14,531 nt of DNA, taken from contig QIFI01000010.1 of NCBI GenBank assembly GCA_003229735.1, forward strand, positions 1 through 14,531, written 5' to 3'. Position numbers and translations under genes: made by a program. This document shows, one piece after another, positions 6,672 to 13,335 of the stretch. The stretch's first letter is position 1, and each line of letters starts with the position of its first letter. A model generated the notes under the pieces. That model was not told the origin of the DNA and made no database searches. It saw only the letters and a list, made by a program, of their open reading frames with translations. The DNA comes from Candidatus Anderseniibacteriota bacterium (lineage in GTDB: Bacteria; Patescibacteriota; Andersenbacteria; UBA10190).

Positions 6672-6820
6672 AGCTTGGTGAAAAACTATTATATTGAAGC
6701 GGGTCCTGTCGTCACTGCACCCCCGCCCGACCGCATCGGCCCTTAAAGGGGCCTGCTGGGGCTCGGCGGGGGACCCCCGTGACGCCACCCGCCTATTCTT
6801 AGAAGTTTTTCACCAGGCTT
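6672..6820. repeat. Long GC-rich imperfect inverted repeat forming one extended hairpin
   Basis: Five nested complementary blocks are visible: GGTGAAAAACT 6677-6687 with 6804-6814; GCGGGT 6699-6704 with 6787-6792; GTCAC 6711-6715 with 6779-6783; CCCCCGCCCGA 6720-6730 with TCGGCGGGGG 6763-6772 (one-base bulge); and GGCCC 6738-6742 with GGGCC 6749-6753. They nest without conflict, giving a rod of about 149 nt with a symmetric 11 by 11 internal loop near the base. Base composition is much more GC-rich than the flanks. It could be a structured RNA, a MITE or a REP-like sequence. No clear target-site duplication or dedicated promoter was seen. The general rod-with-bubble shape recalls 6S RNA, but no sequence similarity to a known class was recognised. 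Confidence 0.7.
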
Positions 6821-6832
6821 CAGACATCGCTT

Positions 6833-6861
6833 TTGACAAGTAGTTGTAATTGTATTATTAT
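6833..6861 (+). promoter_or_regulatory. Strong sigma70-type promoter of the GT2/GT39 operon
   Basis: TTGACA (6833-6838), a 17-nt spacer and TATTAT (6856-6861) give consensus -35, optimal spacing and 5 of 6 bases in the -10. Transcription would begin near 6868. The TTGACA overlaps a TTG that could be read as an upstream start codon, so the coding start must lie further downstream. Confidence 0.7.
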
Positions 6862-6889
6862 GTTCTGTTTTAGCAAAATAACTTTATTA

Positions 6890-8983
6890 ATGCCTGATAA
6901 AAGCCAAGACAACTGTCATATTGGGATGATCCTGACATTTAATGAGGTGTCTTTTAGACAGCTGAAATTGGCAATTGATTCCATAAAAAAGCTGTTGTCA
7001 GATAAAGGCGCTCGAGTAAGCTTTGTGGTGGCGGATAATCCGAGCTGGCCGGTTAGCGAAGTTGATTTAGCGGCTGATTGGCCTGATACATACTTTATTC
7101 CGGGGGAAAAGCGGGGGCCAGGCACGGCATATATAAGGGGATTTTTGTATGCTGATAAAGTATTAAAGACCGATCATTTAGTAATGCTGGATATAGATGG
7201 CGGATATTCCCGGGAAGAGATAAACCGATTAGTGAAGAAAAGTTTGGGGAGCGGTCAGCCGGTGATAGGCACACGGAAGATGACTACAGAGAATGAGCGG
7301 CTGCCCAAAAAGTTGCTTAATCTGCTGATGCATTGGCAGACACGGTGGTGCGGCATTGACGAAGAATTAACCGGTCCGGTGGCGCTTCCGGCGCGCGCCG
7401 TAGAGAGTTTTGACCTGACCAGCATGCCAGATGGGAAATGGGAGTGGCTGTGGGCTTTGGCCAGGAAATTAGATATGGCCGGAACACCGGCTGGGGCCTG
7501 GCGATTGAAGCAGGGGGGCGGCAGTGGAAAAAAAAGTTCTTATGCGTTGATCGGCCAGGGTTGGGCATTGATCAGGCAGATGCGGCCGGGGCGAGATAGA
7601 CTTTTAAATCAGAAAGTGAGGCTGGTTCTGGGCCTGATAGCCGGGGCGGCGGTGGGATCGATAGGGATATGGCTGATCACGGGATTGACCGGATGGGCCG
7701 GATTGGCAGCGGCTTTATCAGCCATGCTGTTATTCCAGGGAATATTTACTTTGGGCTGGATGGTATACGCCTGGCAGAACGAGCAAGTGATGGATCAGTG
7801 GCGTTCACCTAAAACATATTTGCGTCCGAAACATACTTTTACCGCCATCGTGCCGGCTCGACATGAAGAGAAAGTTATTGCCCAGACGGTGCGGGCGGTG
7901 GCTAAATTAAATTATCCCCAAAACATGTGCGAGATAATTGTGGTGTGCAGAAGTGATGATCAGGGGACAATCAGGCAAGCGAAGGCGGCGCGGGAATTAC
8001 TGCCGGGGTATAACATAAAGGTTTTGGAATTTACGGATGGACCAATCAATAAGCCCAGAGGATTGAATGTGGCCTTGAAGGAGGCGCGGGGTGATATTGT
8101 GGCGATTTTTGACGCGGAAGACCAGCCGGGACGGGACATTTATCAGGTGGTGAATACCATGATGTTGAAAGGAAATGTCGACGTGGTGCAATCCGGAGTA
8201 CAATTAATGAATTATGCTGATCGGTGGTGGTCAGCCCTGAATGTGCTGGAGTATTATTTCTGGTTTAAGTCCGGTTTGCCATTTTTGTCCAGGATGGCAC
8301 AAGTTATTCCGCTGGGGGGAAACACGGTATTCTTCCGCCGGGAGTGGCTTAAGATGATTGACGGCTGGGATGATAAATGCTTAACGGAAGACGCGGATGT
8401 GGGGATCAGGCTGGCCAGGCTGGGAGTGCGATTAGCGGTGACATATGACGAAAAGCATGTAACACAAGAGGAAACACCATTAACTATATCAGATTTTATC
8501 AGGCAGAGATCCAGATGGGATCAGGGTTTTTTACAGATTTTTGCCAAGGGTGATTGGCGAAGATTGCCGTCAATGAAACAGCGTCTGCTGGCCGGATATA
8601 TATTATTGTGGCCGTTTGCTCAAGCGGCCCTGGCCTTATACGTGCCGGTAGCTTTAGGAGTGGGATTCTGGTTGAAATTACCGGTGGGATGGTCGCTATT
8701 TTCTCTGATGCCTTTATATATGCTGTTGATGCAGATGGCCGCGCAGATGCTGGCGTTTGATGAATTTATACGCCGTTATTACCGGAAGATATCGGGAAAA
8801 TATTTACTGGTAGTGATGGTGACCTATCTCCCCTATCAGTTATTGCTGGGGTACGCGGCGGTGCGATCATTGATTAGGTTTATGAAGGGTCAAACCGGCT
8901 GGGAGAAGACGGCCCATGTAAATGCCCACCGAATTGAGGCGCAGGTCCCGGCCGGGGAGGAATCAGAAAGGGTATACGTATGA
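6890..8983 (+). CDS. Membrane glycosyltransferase with two GT2 domains (cellulose-synthase-like C-terminal synthase)
   Basis: Residue numbers count from the in-frame TTG at 6833; the chosen ATG at 6890 is residue 20 (697-aa product) because a promoter occupies the TTG region. Residues about 28-225 form a small GT2-like domain with LTFNE (34-38), VADNPSW and LDIDGGYS (119-126, a DxD-like site) similar to dolichyl-phosphate-sugar synthases. Two membrane segments follow (about 264-312). Residues about 335-565 are a full processive GT2: CRSDD (372-376), FDAED (426-430), TED (518-520) and QRSRW (558-562, the QxxRW motif). About three more membrane segments (585-685) follow. The motif set is that of bacterial cellulose, hyaluronan and related beta-glycan synthases; no PilZ domain is visible. 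The stop overlaps the next ATG (ATGA), implying translational coupling. It most likely makes an exported polysaccharide; the sugar is unknown. No Shine-Dalgarno is evident. Confidence 0.85.
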   Translation: MPDKSQDNCHIGMILTFNEVSFRQLKLAIDSIKKLLSDKGARVSFVVADNPSWPVSEVDLAADWPDTYFIPGEKRGPGTAYIRGFLYADKVLKTDHLVMLDIDGGYSREEINRLVKKSLGSGQPVIGTRKMTTENERLPKKLLNLLMHWQTRWCGIDEELTGPVALPARAVESFDLTSMPDGKWEWLWALARKLDMAGTPAGAWRLKQGGGSGKKSSYALIGQGWALIRQMRPGRDRLLNQKVRLVLGLIAGAAVGSIGIWLITGLTGWAGLAAALSAMLLFQGIFTLGWMVYAWQNEQVMDQWRSPKTYLRPKHTFTAIVPARHEEKVIAQTVRAVAKLNYPQNMCEIIVVCRSDDQGTIRQAKAARELLPGYNIKVLEFTDGPINKPRGLNVALKEARGDIVAIFDAEDQPGRDIYQVVNTMMLKGNVDVVQSGVQLMNYADRWWSALNVLEYYFWFKSGLPFLSRMAQVIPLGGNTVFFRREWLKMIDGWDDKCLTEDADVGIRLARLGVRLAVTYDEKHVTQEETPLTISDFIRQRSRWDQGFLQIFAKGDWRRLPSMKQRLLAGYILLWPFAQAALALYVPVALGVGFWLKLPVGWSLFSLMPLYMLLMQMAAQMLAFDEFIRRYYRKISGKYLLVVMVTYLPYQLLLGYAAVRSLIRFMKGQTGWEKTAHVNAHRIEAQVPAGEESERVYV

Positions 8984-11553
8984 ACTGGCCAGAGATAATT
9001 AGGAAGAATGAGAAATGGCTGATAGTGGGACTGCTGGTGGTGGTGGCCGCGGTGCATGGATTTAACATGTGGGGTTTTCCATATCTGGAAAATGATGAGG
9101 GGGTTTATGTGTCTCGCGCCTGGGCGCTATTAAACGAAAGCAAGTTGGATATTTATACATATTGGTATGATCATGCTCCGGGAGGGTGGATGCTGATATC
9201 AGCCTGGGGATTTTTAACCGGCGGGTTTGATACTTTTGGTATAGCTATAAATTCCGGTCGGGCATTTATGCTGGTTATTCATATAGCATCCGCGGCCTTG
9301 GTTTATTTCATTGGCAAACGATTAACCGGAAATCCACTGGTGGCGGCCGGGGCGGTGCTGATTTTTTCGATGTCGCCGCTGGCGATATATTTCCAGCGGC
9401 GGGTATTGCTGGATAATATAATGGTGTGGTGGGTATTGTTATCATTAGCGCTGTTATTGAGAAAGAGAGTTCATTTGAGCCATATATTCTATAGCGGACT
9501 GGCTTTTGGAGCGGCCGTGCTGACTAAGGAAAGCGCGGTGATGTTTGGACCGGCTTTGGCTTACGCGGTGTACGTTGTTAGCCAGCCATCACAGCGCCGG
9601 TTCGCGATAGTGTTCTGGCTGTTAATATCTATGGTAGTGGTGTCGTGGTTTGTAGTGTTTGCCGGATTGAAAGGAGAATTGTGGCCGGCGACAGCTGGTG
9701 AGCATGTGAGTTTGATATCTTCGTATAGGAATTTTGCCGGCCGGGGAGAAGGAGTGCCGTTCTGGCGGGAGAATAGCGATTTACGATTCAACCTGGCGGA
9801 TTGGTGGCTTAGAGATCCATATTTCATGGCTATAGCCGGCGGGACTTTAGCGGCGGCCATAGGGGCCAGTTTCAGAAATATAAAAATTCGAATAATAACT
9901 TTATTGGCGCTTGGTTATGGAGTATTTCTGATTCGCGGGGGCCTGGTGATTAACTTTTATTTATTACCGATGATACCCTTTATAGCGTTATTGGCGGCGA
10001 TGCTGATTAGCAAGGGTTACCAGAGAATCTTATCAAGGCCGGCGGCGGGGGCAATGATGATTATTACTTTATTATCGGGAGTAGCGCTGATGCAGATTTA
10101 TGGGCAGGGCAGTTATTTGCGGGATAATGAAACAACGCCGCAAATAGCGGCTTTGAAATGGGTTAAAGAGAATGTGAAGGCTGGCGATAACGTGGTAATT
10201 GATGATACATTACTGGTTGATCTGCGAGCTGATAATAGGGATGGAACGAATAGCGCCTGGAAAGTAGAGAGCGACCCGGAAGTAAAGGAAGGCGCCTTGC
10301 AGGGTGACTGGAGAAATATTGATTATCTGATTTTGAGCCATGAGATGGTGAAGCAAAGCGAGCGGGGGGCGTTTAAGCTGATACCGGAAGCCTTAGCAAA
10401 TGCCACTTTAATCAAGGAGTGGCGGGAAGATAACGGCAGTTTTATCGATATTCAAAAGTTGATTAGCACCAATGGAGATTGGATGAGCGTGTATAAGGTT
10501 CAGGCTAAAGATGAAATTGCTTTCAGCAAATTGTGGTCCGGTTATTTGTCCAGATTCCGCCAGGGGTATGGACAAATCGTTAATCCGAGTAATGGCTTTA
10601 CCACTTCGGCCGGGCAGGCGGGAGGCATGTGGATGGCGTTGATGCAGGATGACCAGGATAACTTCGATGAGATTTGGCGGTGGACAAAACATCATCTGCA
10701 AAATCGGGCGACGGATAATCTGTTTTCCTGGTTGTGGAAGGGGGATGAGATATTGGATCCGGCTACGGCGGCGGGAGCGGATCAGGATATCGCCATGGCT
10801 CTATGGCTGGCAGGTGAGAAATGGGATAAGGCAGAATACCTGGACGAAGCTAAAATAATTATAAATGATATCTGGCGGCAAGAGGTGCGGTGGGTGGATG
10901 GCCGTTACGTGGTGACGGTGGGGGCCGGGGGCGCGGAATTGTATTATGATGGATATCTGGTGAATCCGGGGTATTTGTCACCGGCTTATTACCGGATGTT
11001 CGCGGAGGCTGATAGCTTGAGACCGTGGCAGACAGTGGCCCAGGACGCGTATGTGTGGCTGGATAAAATTAGTCAGATGGAGGGTAATCAGACGGGACTG
11101 CCGGTGCAGAAAGTGATTATTGACAGTAAGTCCGGCGAAGTGAGAGCGGCCACTCAACTATTTGGGGATGAGGCCGGGTGGACAGGCGAGAATAGCTGGA
11201 TGACTTTTTGGAGAGTGTCGCTGGACGCACAGTGGTGGCAGGCGCCTAAAGCGTACGCTTATTTAAATAGAATGGCGCCGGAGGTGGAGAAACTGTGGAG
11301 TAAGCATAAACAATTCGGGAAATATTATGACGAGAAGGGCCAGATCGTGGATCCGGCCGGCAATATGACCAGCGTGACGGGAGCGTTGACGGCTCTATCA
11401 ATTGCCGATAATGATTTGGCGCGAGAGGTCTACGGGAGACAAGTGGTGCCTAAATTTACGGGGATTGAGCCAGGTTGGCCGGGAGTTATGGATCCGGAAG
11501 TGTTTAGCTGGCTGACTTTGGCCACGGCTTTATATCTGGATCGATTGCCGTGA
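8980..11553 (+). CDS. GT39-like polytopic membrane glycosyltransferase fused to a degenerate GH8-like domain
   Basis: 857 aa. Residues 1-380 form a GT-C membrane protein: one early helix, NDEGVYVSRAW (38-48, the acidic pair of GT39/ArnT first loops), HAPGGW (65-70), FQRRVLLDN (138-146) and about ten further hydrophobic segments. Such enzymes move a sugar from a polyprenyl-phosphate donor outside the membrane. Residues 381-510 are a soluble linker resembling other GT39 C-terminal domains. Residues about 520-857 follow the GH8 endoglucanase pattern: TTSAGQAGGM (541-550), FDEIWRWTKHHL, LFSWLW, AAGADQDIAMALWLAGEKW (597-615), ENSWMTFWRVSLDAQWW (737-753). In active GH8 enzymes these read SEGQ/SEGM, A[ST]DADxDIA and DAxRxPWR, so the acid Glu is A544, the first Asp is G599 and the base Asp is N738. 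The domain is therefore probably non-catalytic. It is coupled by an ATGA overlap to the synthase gene. Confidence 0.82.
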   Translation: MNWPEIIRKNEKWLIVGLLVVVAAVHGFNMWGFPYLENDEGVYVSRAWALLNESKLDIYTYWYDHAPGGWMLISAWGFLTGGFDTFGIAINSGRAFMLVIHIASAALVYFIGKRLTGNPLVAAGAVLIFSMSPLAIYFQRRVLLDNIMVWWVLLSLALLLRKRVHLSHIFYSGLAFGAAVLTKESAVMFGPALAYAVYVVSQPSQRRFAIVFWLLISMVVVSWFVVFAGLKGELWPATAGEHVSLISSYRNFAGRGEGVPFWRENSDLRFNLADWWLRDPYFMAIAGGTLAAAIGASFRNIKIRIITLLALGYGVFLIRGGLVINFYLLPMIPFIALLAAMLISKGYQRILSRPAAGAMMIITLLSGVALMQIYGQGSYLRDNETTPQIAALKWVKENVKAGDNVVIDDTLLVDLRADNRDGTNSAWKVESDPEVKEGALQGDWRNIDYLILSHEMVKQSERGAFKLIPEALANATLIKEWREDNGSFIDIQKLISTNGDWMSVYKVQAKDEIAFSKLWSGYLSRFRQGYGQIVNPSNGFTTSAGQAGGMWMALMQDDQDNFDEIWRWTKHHLQNRATDNLFSWLWKGDEILDPATAAGADQDIAMALWLAGEKWDKAEYLDEAKIIINDIWRQEVRWVDGRYVVTVGAGGAELYYDGYLVNPGYLSPAYYRMFAEADSLRPWQTVAQDAYVWLDKISQMEGNQTGLPVQKVIIDSKSGEVRAATQLFGDEAGWTGENSWMTFWRVSLDAQWWQAPKAYAYLNRMAPEVEKLWSKHKQFGKYYDEKGQIVDPAGNMTSVTGALTALSIADNDLAREVYGRQVVPKFTGIEPGWPGVMDPEVFSWLTLATALYLDRLP

Positions 11554-11587
11554 ATCAGTATAGTTACCTATTACAGGTTGGGAAGAT

Positions 11588-11971
11588 TTAGGCTGGCTTG
11601 CCTGGTTCATAGCTGGAGGGCGGAAAACGCATTAATTGGTTACTTACTTGTTCCCAGGATTGAAATTCAATGGCCCGGTCATCGATGTAGGCGATGGCGG
11701 GGGGTTTATTATTGGTGAGTTCATGGTAGTGGGTACCCTTAATAAATCCATGCTGGTGGAGCCATTGCTCGATCTGACGACGCTGTTGTTCGGCAGTACC
11801 GTGACCGGGCCACAAGCGAGCAGTAACAATGTGAATTTCAAAGCCATCAGCAGTTAATGAGGCCAATGATTCTTTAGCGCCATGGATGGGGGGATCATAC
11901 ATGGTGCCATCGTGATATTTTTTAGAATATTGATGGATTACTCCGTCCAGATCGACTGATATGATAGGCAT
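11588..11971 (-). CDS. Small HAD-superfamily phosphatase-like protein
   Basis: 127 aa, cytosolic. Motif I is VDLDGVI with nucleophile D7 and D9, motif II is IVTAR with T50, a motif III lysine candidate is K89 in NNKPP, and motif IV is YIDDRAIEF with D97/D98. There is only a minimal cap, so the protein is compact and similar to the 5'-nucleotidase (NT5C-like) and phage-type HAD proteins. The substrate cannot be assigned; a phosphorylated nucleotide or sugar is plausible. The ATG at 11971 has no visible Shine-Dalgarno. The gene converges with the GT39-GH8 gene across a 34-nt gap that shows no terminator for either strand. It may share a transcript with the methyltransferase upstream, but 221 nt and a weak hairpin separate them. 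Confidence 0.78.
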   Translation of the reverse strand: MPIISVDLDGVIHQYSKKYHDGTMYDPPIHGAKESLASLTADGFEIHIVTARLWPGHGTAEQQRRQIEQWLHQHGFIKGTHYHELTNNKPPAIAYIDDRAIEFQSWEQVSNQLMRFPPSSYEPGKPA

Positions 11972-12132
11972 GATATGAGTTTAGGACGAGATTCTGGCAG
12001 AATGCAACTGTTATCTAAGATCAGTTCCCAGCGGATAGCAAGGTGTTCAAAGTTTAACTTTAATGTGGGGTTATTGAAGCTTGTGGGGATATTGTGATGG
12101 TATTTAATTTTAGTAGCGCGCAAATTAAAAAT

Positions 12133-12154
12133 GCCGCACTCAATAAAGCACGGC
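12133..12154 (-). terminator. Weak terminator-like hairpin after the methyltransferase gene
   Basis: On the minus strand GCCGTGC and GTGCGGC pair over 7 bp including two G-U wobbles, with an 8-nt loop and a following ATTTTT. It lies about 40 nt beyond the methyltransferase stop. The rest of 11972-12192 is AT-rich and shows no convincing gene. Confidence 0.4.
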
Positions 12155-12192
12155 TGGTTTGGATTGATAGAAAAGAAGGTATTAGCCAAAAA

Positions 12193-13158
12193 CTATATGG
12201 CTTCCCAGGTGTGGCGGTAGAGGCGAGTGGGGGGATTAGCACCGCGGAATTGCCACATCCATGACTGGTCAATGAGCAAACAGCAAATCATATCCCAGGC
12301 TGGGCGTCGGTTGGTCAGTAAATGACGGGTGACGAACCACCAGATGCGAGGATTTGTTCGCAGTCCGCGAAACATATGATGCAGCCAGTACTCTGAAGTT
12401 TCATGGTAGTCGCGGGTTCCGTCCTCTTCTTCAATGAGCTTAAATAGGCCATTCGCGCATCGGGCAAGTTGCCCAGGCTCGGGATACCAGTCACCAAACG
12501 TTTTGAGGAACAGCAGAGCAAAGTGATATTCATCAGAACCTTTGCGAAAAGATTGATGGCCGCGAGAGATGGCGGCCGGATCAACCTGGTTCTGCTCCCG
12601 AAAATGAATGGCTGTGGTCGCCAGCCGGTCACCCTTATTGATCAGCCTATGACAGATGGCGAACATCTGCCGATATATATCGTCGGCATGGTTAGCCATG
12701 GCATCGGCTACTTGCACAAAATGTTCAAGGGATCCGTTGGCAACGATGCACGAGAACGTGCCGTCCCACTCGGCGGGAATTTTACGATAGTCCATCAGCC
12801 GAATATCAAGTCCATGAAAAGAGCCGTAGCGAACCTGCGGTGGTGAGATAGTAATTCCTACCGCGTCAGCACCGCACCGCATGGCTGTTTTGAGAAGCCG
12901 GCCATGACCGCAACCAATGTCGAGAAGCTTAGATTCTTTGGCGCAGTTGACCTGATCCAGCAGATACGCGGCCTGGGTTTCCTGGGCCCGCACGTAACTG
13001 GCGCGATCTGATCCGTAGTTTCCCAGGTATTTGCCGTCGGTGTAATCGAACATTTCGGCAAGTGGGGCAAAGGCCAAAATGTCATAGCACATGACCACGG
13101 TCGGGTCGGTTACATCAAGTGATGGCAGGCTCGGTGCGGATAGGGTTTGGGAACTCAT
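12193..13158 (-). CDS. SAM-dependent methyltransferase, cyclopropane-fatty-acyl-synthase-like
   Basis: 321 aa from the ATG at 13158, where AAGGAGA sits at a good distance (about 8 nt). The frame stays open upstream to 13200, adding a hydrophobic MFVLLLITKEGES leader, but that would place the Shine-Dalgarno inside the gene, so the shorter start is preferred. The SAM-binding motif I is LLDIGCGHGRLLK (residues 78-90), followed by GITISPPQV (101-109), a sequence typical of the cyclopropane/mycolic acid synthase family, which also includes many small-molecule and lipid methyltransferases. The Trp- and Arg-rich C-terminal 70 residues are not familiar. The protein appears soluble, with no signal peptide or clear membrane segment. 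Substrate is unknown; an unsaturated lipid is possible. Its promoter is predicted at 13228-13256, and an IS66 element begins right upstream. Confidence 0.83.
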   Translation of the reverse strand: MSSQTLSAPSLPSLDVTDPTVVMCYDILAFAPLAEMFDYTDGKYLGNYGSDRASYVRAQETQAAYLLDQVNCAKESKLLDIGCGHGRLLKTAMRCGADAVGITISPPQVRYGSFHGLDIRLMDYRKIPAEWDGTFSCIVANGSLEHFVQVADAMANHADDIYRQMFAICHRLINKGDRLATTAIHFREQNQVDPAAISRGHQSFRKGSDEYHFALLFLKTFGDWYPEPGQLARCANGLFKLIEEEDGTRDYHETSEYWLHHMFRGLRTNPRIWWFVTRHLLTNRRPAWDMICCLLIDQSWMWQFRGANPPTRLYRHTWEAI

Positions 13159-13162
13159 TTTA

Positions 13163-13172
13163 CTCTCTCCTT
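13163..13172 (-). promoter_or_regulatory. Shine-Dalgarno deciding the methyltransferase start
   Basis: GAAGGAGAG on the minus strand lies about 8 nt before ATG 13158-13156. Because it falls inside the longer frame that starts at 13200, it supports the internal ATG as the true start. Confidence 0.7.
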
Positions 13173-13227
13173 CTTTTGTGATTAGTAATAGAACAAACAC
13201 ATCCCAACGCTGGGGCGTGCGAACAAG

Positions 13228-13256
13228 ACTATCACATATTTGAAGAAGCTAGTCAA
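13228..13256 (-). promoter_or_regulatory. Putative promoter of the methyltransferase gene
   Basis: On the minus strand TTGACT (13256-13251), a 17-nt spacer and GATAGT (13233-13228) form a plausible sigma70 promoter with a leader of about 60 nt. The candidate IS66 end lies 12 nt upstream, so the element has not removed the promoter but abuts it. Confidence 0.45.
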
Positions 13257-13302
13257 ATTTTTTTAAGGTAACTGCCCCCTAACTGGGAACAAAGACACCA
13301 CC

Positions 13303-13324
13303 AAACAGCCATATTAGGCTGTTT
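13303..13324. terminator. Palindromic hairpin downstream of the transposase
   Basis: AAACAGCC (13303-13310) and GGCTGTTT (13317-13324) pair perfectly around ATATTA, and flanking ACCAC / GTGGT can extend the stem past a small internal loop. It lies 12 nt after the ancestral transposase stop. No T-tract follows on the minus strand, so termination is possible but not assured; it may instead be a transposition-end structure. Confidence 0.4.
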
Positions 13325-13335
13325 AGCGTGGTTTA

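Noticed and set aside
6672..6820. Direct assignment of the long hairpin to 6S RNA or another known RNA class
   Set aside because: Only the overall rod-with-bubble shape is similar. No conserved sequence was recognised and no dedicated promoter is clear, so it is listed as a repeat of unknown role.
6833..6889. TTG-initiated N-terminal extension of the GT2 protein (MTSSCNCIIM...)
   Set aside because: It coincides with a near-consensus promoter and has no GT2-like character, so the downstream ATG at 6890 was preferred.
11938..12189. Possible 83-aa minus-strand gene between the methyltransferase and HAD genes
   Set aside because: It starts from a TTG without Shine-Dalgarno, is AT-rich and low-motif, overlaps the HAD start and contains the terminator-like hairpin, so it was treated as non-coding.
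12469..12846. 125-aa plus-strand frame opposite the methyltransferase
   Set aside because: Antisense shadow of a gene with a clear SAM-binding motif; its own protein has no family signal.
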